In this document: positions 1 through 5,429 of the stretch, in pieces
Layout of the letters: each line of letters starts with the position of its first letter
How positions within the stretch are numbered: the stretch's first letter is position 1
Assembly: GCA_944393295.1 (NCBI GenBank)
Contig: CALXZR010000042.1
Coordinates: 1-12,610, forward strand
Length of the DNA stretch: 12,610 nucleotides
Origin: an uncultured Clostridia bacterium
GTDB lineage: Bacteria > Bacillota_A > Clostridia > TANB77 > CAG-508
Reading direction: 5' to 3'
Position numbers and translations under genes: made by a program
The notes under the pieces: generated by a model
Databases searched by the model: none
Told to the model about the DNA's origin: nothing
The model's input: only the letters and a program-made list of their open reading frames with translations

Positions 1-74
1 AAATATTTACCAAAGTACACTCGGTGAACTAAATAAAAGTAAGTTTTTATAGACAAAAGGGAAATAAAACGGAA

Positions 75-103
75 TTGATTTTGTAAAAACACGATAATAT
101 AAT
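75..103 (+). promoter_or_regulatory. Sigma-A-type promoter for the SHOCT gene
   Basis: The -35 box TTGATT (75-80) and a perfect -10 box TATAAT (98-103) are separated by 17 bases, the ideal spacing. The predicted transcript start (about 109-111) falls at the foot of the leader hairpin, so the RNA would begin with that hairpin. This also argues against translation starting at the ATG at 110. Confidence 0.75.
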
Positions 104-111
104 GATAGCAT

Positions 112-168
112 GAAAAGAAAGAGCAAAGAGATTAGAAAAATTCTAGTTTCTTTGTTCTTTTTCTTTTC
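112..168 (+). promoter_or_regulatory. Long leader hairpin upstream of the SHOCT RBS (possible attenuator)
   Basis: A purine-rich arm (about 112-136, GAAAAGAAAG...AGATTAGAA) is followed by a pyrimidine-rich arm (141-168, TTCTAGTTTC...CTTTTC) that is nearly its reverse complement, with a small offset and a few mismatches around an A-rich loop. It lies between the promoter start point and the RBS. The pyrimidine arm also contains TTTTCTTT (159-166), which is complementary to AAAGAAAA (175-182), the bases running into the AAGGAG at 181-186, so a competing hairpin that touches the RBS can be drawn. The pairing is visible in the sequence; a regulatory role is inference. The tail after the stem is not a clean U-run, so I do not call it a plain terminator. 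Confidence 0.6.
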
Positions 169-180
169 AAATTTAAAGAA

Positions 181-186
181 AAGGAG
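181..186 (+). promoter_or_regulatory. RBS that sets the SHOCT start
   Basis: AAGGAG lies 7 bases before the ATG at 194. It selects that start over the in-frame ATG at 110, which would sit at the transcript's 5' end with no RBS and translate the hairpin. Confidence 0.8.
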
Positions 187-193
187 TAATTTC

Positions 194-370
194 ATGCTAC
201 ATGACTATGAAATAGAAGTTGATAACTCTAAACAATTAAAAGATAATACTATACTAAATTGTAGTATGGAATTATCACTATTAAATGATTTGTTTAGAGA
301 AAACTTAATAACAGAAACGGAATATCAAGAAATAAAAAGAAGAATCTTAAAAGATTACAAACTTTTATAG
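194..370 (+). CDS. Small SHOCT-like domain protein (58 aa)
   Basis: The 58-residue product ends in a segment (about residues 27-56) with the SHOCT pattern: a Leu-rich helix LSLLNDLFRENLIT followed by TEYQEIKRRILKDY. The family signature is roughly L..L...G.IT..EF...K..LL, with N here in place of the usual Gly. SHOCT is a short helical module usually found at protein ends and thought to mediate protein or nucleic-acid contacts. Small stand-alone versions are common just upstream of large serine recombinases in Firmicute mobile elements, which matches this position: 78 bases separate it from the recombinase start. I infer an accessory role in excision or in control of the recombinase, but no function can be read directly. 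No signal peptide or membrane segment is seen. The start is fixed by the AAGGAG at 181-186. Confidence 0.75.
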   Translation: MLHDYEIEVDNSKQLKDNTILNCSMELSLLNDLFRENLITETEYQEIKRRILKDYKLL

Positions 371-379
371 TCAAAATAA

Positions 380-408
380 TTTACAACATAATAAAAAAAT
401 GGTATAAA
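380..408 (+). promoter_or_regulatory. Promoter for the serine recombinase
   Basis: TTTACA (380-385) and TATAAA (403-408) are separated by exactly 17 bases; each box matches the consensus at five of six positions. It lies between the SHOCT stop and the recombinase RBS, so the recombinase can be transcribed independently of the hairpin-led SHOCT transcript. Confidence 0.6.
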
Positions 409-448
409 TGTTATATAAGTTTTATCTCTAGGCGGAATGGAGGCTTAG

Positions 449-2182
449 ATGGAAATTCAAGTCATAGAGAAAACAAACGGAAGAATAAACAGAGTAACTG
501 GTACAACAATTAAAGAGAGATTAAGAGTATGTGCTTATGCAAGAGTAAGTACAGATAGCGAAGAACAATTAAATAGTTATCAATCACAATTAAAGTATTA
601 TGATGAAAAAATAAACAGCAAGTCAGAGTGGCAATTTGTAGGAATATATTCAGATGAAGCAATAAGCGGAACTTTAGATTTTAAGAGAACTGGTTTTATG
701 AAAATGATACAGGATAGCATGGAAGGAAAAATTGATATGATACTAACAAAATCAATATCAAGATTTGCTAGAAACACATTAGATACTTTAAAATATGTAA
801 GAATGCTAAAAGAGAAAAATGTTGCAATTCTATTTGAAGAAGAAAACATCAATACAGGCTCTGGTCAGGGAGAACTAGTATTAACATTGTTAAGTGCTAT
901 GGCACAACAAGAAAGTGAAAACATATCTTCACATGTTCTACTAGGTTTGAAGATGAAGAAAGATAGAGGAGAATTAATTGGTTATAATGGTTGTTATGGA
1001 TATAATTACAATCTTGAAACAAAAGAAATAACCATTAATGAAGAAGAGGCAGAGGTTGTAAGATATATGTTTGAAAGATATGTAGAAGGAGTTGGTTCAA
1101 GTACAATTGCAAAAGAGCTAACAGCAAAAGGAATAAAAACTCCAAAAGGCGGAACAAAATGGTGTGAGTCAACAGTAAGAGGAATCCTAAAAAATGAAAA
1201 ATATATTGGAGATGTGTTAATGGGCAAAACATTTACAATAGATCCAATATCACATAAAAGGTTAAGTAATTTAGGAGAGGTAGACAAGCACTATTTAAAA
1301 GAACATCATGAGCCAATTATTAGTAAAGAATTATTTGATAGAGTGCAAGAAATAAGAACAAAAAGAGCAGGCAACAGACAAACAGGGAGAAGAAATGATA
1401 ACTATAGCAAGAAATATCCTTTTAGCAGTAAACTATATTGTGCATTTTGTGGCTCATTACTAACAAGAAGAAATTGGAATGCAAATAGAAAATGTGAGAA
1501 AGCAGTATGGCAATGTATTAAAAGAGCAAAACATGGAAAAGAAGAATGTCCATATTGTAAAGCAATACCAGAAGAAATATTAGAAGATTGTTTTGTACAA
1601 GGATATAGAATACTCTGTAATAATAATCAAAAAGTAGTAATAGAGTTTTTAGAAAAGATAGAAAGAAACTTAAAAGAAAATACTACAGAAACAATGGTAA
1701 ATAAATTAGAGAAGGACAAAGAAAAAATAAACAAAAAACTTGCTAATCTATTGGAGTTAAATTTAGAAGGCAGAATCAACAAAAAACAGTATACTTTAAA
1801 ATTTGATGAGTTAAATACAGAATTAATAAAAATAGAAAACAAGATACAAAATCTACTAAAAGAAACAAATAGAAATGAAAGTATTAAACTAAGATTAAAC
1901 AAGTTTAAAAGTTTATTTAAAGATATAGATATAATGCCGAAGTTTGATAAAGATGTGTTTGAATGTTTAATTGATAAAGTAGTAATAGGAGAAACATTAG
2001 AAGATGGCACAATAAACCCATATACAATAAGATTTATTTGTAAAAATGGAACGGAAATAAATTGCAAAGATAAATTTACAAATTTGAGTGATAATAAAGC
2101 AATAAAAAATACTGCTACAAGCGATAAACAACATTCAAATAATACTGCAACCAGAGAGAAACAACACATGTGGAGTGTGTAG
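449..2182 (+). CDS. Large serine recombinase (site-specific integrase/excisionase)
   Basis: A 577-residue member of the large serine recombinase family (TnpX/TndX/phage-integrase type), which integrates and excises mobile elements through double-strand cuts with a 5'-phosphoserine link. The resolvase domain begins with YARVSTDSEEQ, giving the probable nucleophile Ser34; the catalytic Arg region is SRFARN (104-109). Then come the 'recombinase' DNA-binding domain (about 175-300), a zinc ribbon whose likely ligands are Cys331, Cys334, Cys356 and Cys367/Cys370, and a Lys/Glu-rich coiled coil (about 395-475) that in this family mediates synapsis. The ATG at 449 follows GGAGG (439-443) by 5 bases. 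Length and domain order are complete, so the protein is probably active. The last 22 residues hold a tandem 11-residue repeat and are probably not part of the fold. It is expressed from its own promoter and ends before the terminator at 2488-2515. Confidence 0.95.
   Translation: MEIQVIEKTNGRINRVTGTTIKERLRVCAYARVSTDSEEQLNSYQSQLKYYDEKINSKSEWQFVGIYSDEAISGTLDFKRTGFMKMIQDSMEGKIDMILTKSISRFARNTLDTLKYVRMLKEKNVAILFEEENINTGSGQGELVLTLLSAMAQQESENISSHVLLGLKMKKDRGELIGYNGCYGYNYNLETKEITINEEEAEVVRYMFERYVEGVGSSTIAKELTAKGIKTPKGGTKWCESTVRGILKNEKYIGDVLMGKTFTIDPISHKRLSNLGEVDKHYLKEHHEPIISKELFDRVQEIRTKRAGNRQTGRRNDNYSKKYPFSSKLYCAFCGSLLTRRNWNANRKCEKAVWQCIKRAKHGKEECPYCKAIPEEILEDCFVQGYRILCNNNQKVVIEFLEKIERNLKENTTETMVNKLEKDKEKINKKLANLLELNLEGRINKKQYTLKFDELNTELIKIENKIQNLLKETNRNESIKLRLNKFKSLFKDIDIMPKFDKDVFECLIDKVVIGETLEDGTINPYTIRFICKNGTEINCKDKFTNLSDNKAIKNTATSDKQHSNNTATREKQHMWSV
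2108..2173 (+). repeat. 33-bp tandem repeat in the recombinase 3' end
   Basis: Two adjacent 33-base units (2108-2140 and 2141-2173) encode NTATSDKQHSN and NTATREKQHMW. At the DNA level they share AATACTGC and AAACAACA in register. The copies have diverged but keep frame, and the gene stops three codons later (SV then TAG). Confidence 0.8.
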
Positions 2183-2487
2183 CGTTGCTAGAGTTAAAAA
2201 ATTGCCAGTAATACTAGAGTTTACTAGCTTTCAAGATACAATAATGTTTCATAAAAGAGGTAGATTTGGATTAGAAAAAATACAAAATAATGAAATTCAT
2301 GTTAAGGTTGTTTTAGATATGGAGTGTGGAAACATATAAAATGAATTTTAAAAATTGATATAATGGTTGATGTGAGCAAGTTACAGAGATTATATATCTA
2401 TGCTGGGTACTCCATATTATATGGTTGTATGTTGATGAACATATAAATTTAAAAAATAAAATTTAAAAGTTAAAGAGAATCCTGAGT
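2183..2487 (+). other. Region after the recombinase: no complete gene, several short repeats
   Basis: No gene with a start and RBS is seen. The first part continues an open frame (2106-2339) that enters from inside the recombinase gene in another frame. CTAGAGTT occurs twice (2188-2195 and 2214-2221), inside a segment bounded by GCTAG (2187-2191) and CTAGC (2224-2228). Further on are a 13-base palindrome CCATAT-T-ATATGG (2412-2424) and a small perfect hairpin TATGTT-GATG-AACATA (2428-2443). A TATAAT at 2359-2364 has no matching -35 box. This is where an attachment site of the element could lie, but that is inference. Confidence 0.5.
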
Positions 2488-2515
2488 AAAGTGCCTTTAA
2501 AGGTGCTTTATTTTT
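2488..2515 (+). terminator. Rho-independent terminator
   Basis: AAAGTGCCTTT (2488-2498) pairs with AAAGGTGCTTT (2499-2509) in RNA with two G-U wobbles; the innermost bases open to form the loop. It is followed by a T-rich run, TTTATTTTTG (from 2507). The flanking GAG (2484-2486) and CTC (2517-2519) could extend the stem. It separates the recombinase module from the ATPase gene. Confidence 0.7.
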
Positions 2516-2558
2516 GCTCAAAAATCTAATATATTTAATGCAAATTTTACTGAATTTG

Positions 2559-2587
2559 TTGAGGGAAATGTGAATCTGTGCTATAGT
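2559..2587 (+). promoter_or_regulatory. Extended -10 promoter for the ATPase gene
   Basis: TTGAGG (2559-2564), a 17-base spacer and TATAGT (2582-2587) preceded by TG-C (2579-2581), forming an extended -10 element. The ATG at 2616 follows about 28 bases later, with GAGGTG (2603-2608) as RBS. Confidence 0.6.
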
Positions 2588-2615
2588 GTAGGCATGGATT
2601 CAGAGGTGTGGAAAA

Positions 2616-3431
2616 ATGATATATCTAAAAACATTTAAATTAAGTGATAGCAGGATAACAAATAATAATATATATCCATTTAATGTATTACAAAATAAAG
2701 AGCCAGATATATTTATATTTGACAATATAACCGTATTATATGGAAATAATGGTTCTGGAAAATCGACTATACTAAATATCATTGCACATAAATTAGATTT
2801 AAAAGGAAAAGAACGAAGTAATCCAAAAGTTATTGGAACTTTAGATTATTTTGAGGATTATGCATCAAAATGTGAATATGAATTAGGAGAAAAAGAGAAT
2901 GGTAGAAAATTACCTAGAATACCAGAAAATAGCAGATATATAAAAAGCGAAGAAATCTTATATGAAATAAGGAAAATACAGCAAGATGCAGTTTTGCAAG
3001 AAAGTATAGAAAGTAATTTGGCAAGAGAAAGAGGATTGCAAAATGCAAAGGATTTTTTACAGACAAAAGAAGGTGGAAAGCAGTTTGCAAGGTTTGAATT
3101 TTCACAAGATAAATATTCTAATGGAGAAACAACAATGCAAATTTTAGATGATAATATTGAACCAGACAATTTATATCTATTAGATGAACCAGAGGTTTCA
3201 TTATCGCCACAAAATCAAGTACAACTTGCAGAAGAGATAAATGAAATGTCAAGATATTTAGGGGTTCAATTTATAATTGCAACACATTCTCCATTTATGT
3301 TAGGAATTCTAAATGCTAAAATATATAATTTAGATACAAAAGAATATAAAGTTCAAAAATGGAGTGAATTGGAGAATGTAAGATACTTCTATGAATTTTT
3401 TAAAAGTAGAAAGAATGAATTTGAAAAATAG
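2616..3431 (+). CDS. ABC-type AAA family ATPase (AAA_21-like), no partner domain
   Basis: A 271-residue ATPase of the compact ABC/SMC-like type (similar to predicted ATPases of the COG3910 kind). Visible motifs are Walker A GNNGSGKST (43-51), a degenerate ABC signature YSNGETTMQ (167-175), Walker B LYLLDEPE (186-193) with Glu191 as the likely catalytic base, and the H-loop His224 in IIATHSPF. Such proteins usually drive another domain or partner (nuclease, TOPRIM, toxin or methylase), but here the C-terminus ends about 40 residues after the H-loop and no TOPRIM or nuclease domain is present. The next gene downstream is a wreck, so any partner is lost, elsewhere, or never existed. The ATG at 2616 has GAGGTG 7 bases upstream and its own promoter. 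The molecular target is unknown. Confidence 0.88.
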   Translation: MIYLKTFKLSDSRITNNNIYPFNVLQNKEPDIFIFDNITVLYGNNGSGKSTILNIIAHKLDLKGKERSNPKVIGTLDYFEDYASKCEYELGEKENGRKLPRIPENSRYIKSEEILYEIRKIQQDAVLQESIESNLARERGLQNAKDFLQTKEGGKQFARFEFSQDKYSNGETTMQILDDNIEPDNLYLLDEPEVSLSPQNQVQLAEEINEMSRYLGVQFIIATHSPFMLGILNAKIYNLDTKEYKVQKWSELENVRYFYEFFKSRKNEFEK

Positions 3432-3447
3432 ATGGAGATTGGTATTA

Positions 3448-3732
3448 ATGAAAGAAGAGTTAGTTAGAATAAACTCTATAGATGGTATAGAAATTGTAGG
3501 AATATTATATGAGCAAAAGGAAAAACAATACAATAGTAATTCATGTTTATGGATTATGGTTGCAATAAAGTAAATTTATTATTGTAATGAAAAGAAAAAT
3601 GAAAATATAAAGAAAATTGTATTATTAGCACCTTATGATATACCACAGGAATATATAAAAGGTGCAGATTATCTATATATAGATAAGTATGGAAAATTAG
3701 GTAAAATAATTAAAGAAAAAATTAAAAAATAA
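3448..3732 (+). pseudogene. Decayed alpha/beta hydrolase gene
   Basis: Translation from 3448 begins MKEELVRINSIDGIEIVGIL, which looks like the first strands of an alpha/beta hydrolase. Around 3527 the sense shifts by one base: the alternate frame reads NNTIVIHVYGL, the expected strand plus HxHG-type oxyanion motif (HVHG in relatives). The original frame stops at 3571-3573. Beyond that stop the same frame stays open (3574-3732) and reads KKIVLLAPYDIPQEYIKGAD and then KYGKLGKIIKEKIKK, again like a hydrolase interior. The whole remnant is about 95 codons, whereas hydrolases of this kind are usually 250-300 residues, so large internal parts are missing, including the GxSxG nucleophile region. Family assignment is by pattern recognition; the frameshift and stop are visible directly. 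No RBS is evident beyond weak purines before 3448. Confidence 0.55.
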
Positions 3733-3739
3733 CTATTGA

Positions 3740-3829
3740 GCGAAAGGAATTGAACTGAATGAAGAGCAAAAAGATTATATTGTAAATGTAATAATGGCTT
3801 GGATAGACAGAAAAGTAAAAAATAATTAG
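3740..3829 (+). other. Orphan open frame, probable gene remnant
   Basis: A frame open from a stop at 3737-3739 to TAG at 3827-3829 reads GIELNEEQKDYIVNVIMAWI and then DRKVKNN. It resembles ordinary coding sequence (a helix-forming C-terminus), but it has no start codon other than an internal ATG near its end and no RBS. It probably is the tail of a lost gene. No family recognised. Confidence 0.25.
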
Positions 3830-3854
3830 AAGAAAATAAAAAGGTGAAGAGATA

Positions 3855-4046
3855 ATGAAAGTATTGAGTTTAACAGAACCATATGCAACATTAATTAAGG
3901 AAAGAAAAAAGAAAATAGAAACAAGAAGTTGGAAAACACCATACAGAGGCGAATTATATATACATGCCAGTAAGACACATATACCAAGGGAATGGAAAGA
4001 TAATAAAGAACTTATGGATTTAATTGAGAAAAGTTTGAAACTGTGA
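3855..4046 (+). CDS. Truncated ASCH-domain protein (63 aa)
   Basis: The protein starts MKVLSLTEPYATLIKERKKK and contains IETRSWKTPYRGELYIHAS, the N-terminal half of an ASCH domain (PUA-like beta-barrel fold, linked to RNA or modified-nucleoside binding and amidohydrolysis). The family signature GxKxxExR is present at residues 17-24, except that its Gly is Arg17 (AGA, one base from GGA). Intact ASCH proteins are usually 110-190 residues; this one stops after LMDLIEKSLKL, before the second half of the barrel. I read it as a broken gene whose RBS (AAGGTG, 3841-3846) and start are still intact, so a fragment may still be made. Activity is unlikely. It sits between the dead hydrolase and the HD gene. 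Confidence 0.7.
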   Translation: MKVLSLTEPYATLIKERKKKIETRSWKTPYRGELYIHASKTHIPREWKDNKELMDLIEKSLKL

Positions 4047-4063
4047 TATAGTAGATCCATGAT
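4035..4063 (+). promoter_or_regulatory. Possible weak promoter before the HD-HAD pair
   Basis: TTGAAA (4035-4040) and CATGAT (4058-4063) with a 17-base spacer, about 30 bases before the ATG at 4094. The -10 box is poor, and the region overlaps the end of the truncated ASCH gene. Confidence 0.3.
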
Positions 4064-4093
4064 ATAAATAAAATTTAAAAAAAAGGTGTAATT

Positions 4094-4738
4094 ATGGATA
4101 CGATTTTGAAAGACAATAATATAGATGTAGAATTAGTAAAATATATAGAAAATGAAATATTTCCGTTATATGAGAGAAATGAGGAAGGACATGGAATAGG
4201 GCATATAAAAACTGTAATAAAAAGAAGCTTAGAACTGGCAAAAAAATATGATGTTAATTTAGATATGGTTTATACAATAGCATCTTACCATGATTTAGGA
4301 CACTATATAGATAGAAATACACATGAATTAATATCTGCAGAAATTTTTATGAAAGATCAAAAAGTTAAAAAATGGTTTACAGATGAGCAAATGAGTATAA
4401 TAAAAGAAGCAATAGAAGATCATAGAGCTTCAAGTAATCATAAACCTAGAAGCATATATGGAATGATTATAAGTACGGCAGATAGAACGATTATAGACAT
4501 AGATAATACTATAAAAAGGACATATTCTTATGGAAAAAGAAATTTATCTGGATTATCTGAAGACGAGCAAATAGAAAGAGTATATGAACATTTAATGGAA
4601 AAATATGGAGAAAATGGATATGCAAAGATATATTTAGAGGATAAAGAGTTTGATGAAGCTATAAAAAAATTAAGACAAGCATTATCTAATAAAGAAGAAT
4701 TTATTAAAAGAGTAGAAAAGGTAGTTGGAACAGCATAA
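4094..4738 (+). CDS. HD-domain metal-dependent phosphohydrolase (214 aa)
   Basis: An HD-superfamily protein, probably cytosolic, hydrolysing a phosphate ester or nucleotide with bound divalent metal. Candidate ligands in order are His37 (HGIGHIKTV, 33-41), the HD pair His66-Asp67 in SYHDLGHY, His77 in THELISAE, His110 in EDHRASS and Asp130 in ISTADRTI. The additional histidines (77 and 110) beyond the basic H-HD-D set suggest a two-metal site. RBS AAAGGTG lies just before the ATG at 4094. The stop at 4736-4738 is 14 bases before the next start, whose RBS lies in the gap, so the two are probably co-transcribed. It is homologous in layout to the HD gene at 5430. The substrate cannot be read from the sequence. 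Confidence 0.85.
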   Translation: MDTILKDNNIDVELVKYIENEIFPLYERNEEGHGIGHIKTVIKRSLELAKKYDVNLDMVYTIASYHDLGHYIDRNTHELISAEIFMKDQKVKKWFTDEQMSIIKEAIEDHRASSNHKPRSIYGMIISTADRTIIDIDNTIKRTYSYGKRNLSGLSEDEQIERVYEHLMEKYGENGYAKIYLEDKEFDEAIKKLRQALSNKEEFIKRVEKVVGTA

Positions 4739-4742
4739 ATTT

Positions 4743-4747
4743 GGAGG
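4743..4747 (+). promoter_or_regulatory. RBS that sets the HAD start at 4753
   Basis: GGAGG sits 5 bases before ATG 4753. It rules out the TTG at 4741, which would precede the RBS. Confidence 0.8.
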
Positions 4748-4752
4748 TAGTA

Positions 4753-5325
4753 ATGAAAATAGGAATAGATTTAGATGGAGTTGTAATAGATAGTGAAACA
4801 ACATTTAGAACTTATGAAGAAATATTTGATATAGATATATTAAAAGAAAATAATTTAATTAACAGAGAAGAACCAAAATTTCAAGCAAGATATGATTGGA
4901 CTCCGGAACAAGAAAAAGAATTTATCCAAAAATATTTTTTAAAAGTTTCAAAAGAAAGTAATTTAATGTCAGGCTTTATAGGTGTTTATAATTTATTAAG
5001 AGAACAAAGACATGAATTTGTGGTTATTACTGCGAGAGGTGGCTTTGTAAAAGAAATGAAAGATGATGCAATAAGATTACTAGAAGAAAACAATATTAAA
5101 TTTGATAAATATTACTGGAAAGTCGAAGATAAATTAGAAATTTGCAAAAACGAAAAAGTAGACATTATGATTGATGATGACTGGAAAATTATAAAGAAAT
5201 TAGCAGATAATAAAGTAAAGACATTATATTTTAGGGATACTAATTTAATGAAATTGGAAGAAAATGAGTATATAAAAGAAGTAAATAATTGGGGAGAAAT
5301 TTATAGATATATAAAGGGAAAATAA
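4753..5325 (+). CDS. HAD-family 5'(3')-nucleotidase-like phosphatase (190 aa)
   Basis: HAD-superfamily phosphatase resembling the NT5C/YqfW group of 5'(3')-deoxyribonucleotidase-like proteins. Motif I is IGIDLDGVVID with nucleophile Asp6 and acid/base Asp8. Motif II is VVITARGG (Thr93 after a hydrophobic strand). Motif IV is IMIDDDW, with Asp141-Asp143 as metal ligands. A motif III Lys is probably Lys123 or Lys127 in YYWKVEDK. The helical insert between motifs I and II (about residues 15-80) is the C1-type cap of this group. The family dephosphorylates nucleoside monophosphates or similar small phosphates in the cytosol. It is flanked on both sides by HD phosphohydrolases and likely shares a transcript with the upstream one. 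Confidence 0.8.
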   Translation: MKIGIDLDGVVIDSETTFRTYEEIFDIDILKENNLINREEPKFQARYDWTPEQEKEFIQKYFLKVSKESNLMSGFIGVYNLLREQRHEFVVITARGGFVKEMKDDAIRLLEENNIKFDKYYWKVEDKLEICKNEKVDIMIDDDWKIIKKLADNKVKTLYFRDTNLMKLEENEYIKEVNNWGEIYRYIKGK

Positions 5326-5352
5326 AATATTAAGATACCTTTCCAAAACAGC

Positions 5353-5381
5353 TTAAATTTATTAAAAAAATGAAATATGAT
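5353..5381 (+). promoter_or_regulatory. Possible weak promoter before the second HD gene
   Basis: TTAAAT (5353-5358) and TATGAT (5376-5381), 17 bases apart, in the 104-base gap before the ATG at 5430. The -10 box is good and the -35 box poor. Confidence 0.3.
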
Positions 5382-5416
5382 ACAAAATGTAAGTGAAAAA
5401 TATAGTTACTTAAAAT

Positions 5417-5421
5417 GAGGA
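5417..5421 (+). promoter_or_regulatory. RBS that sets the HD start at 5430
   Basis: GAGGA lies 8 bases before ATG 5430. The in-frame ATG at 5415 overlaps this RBS and has no RBS of its own, so 5430 is preferred. Confidence 0.7.
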
Positions 5422-5429
5422 TATTTGTA

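Noticed and set aside
110..193. ATG at 110 as start of the SHOCT gene, giving an 86-residue protein
   Set aside because: It would translate the hairpin, has no RBS and lies at the predicted transcript start. ATG 194 has a strong AAGGAG at good spacing.
1006..1287. Minus-strand open frames inside the recombinase gene (also 598-852 and 1627-2169) and inside other genes
   Set aside because: They lie opposite long + strand genes with clear domains, are Phe/Leu/Ser-rich as expected for the complement of A-rich coding sequence, and have no RBS or family motifs.
2320..2328. Nine-base direct repeat TGGAGTGTG at 2171-2179 and 2320-2328 as a target-site duplication
   Set aside because: It is short, the flanks do not match, and large serine recombinases do not generate target duplications of this kind.
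2357..2368. Twelve-base sequence GATATAATGGTT repeated at 2357-2368 and 7211-7222
   Set aside because: It is a low-complexity AT-rich word with unrelated flanks and no other copies between genes. Chance recurrence is likely in DNA of this composition.
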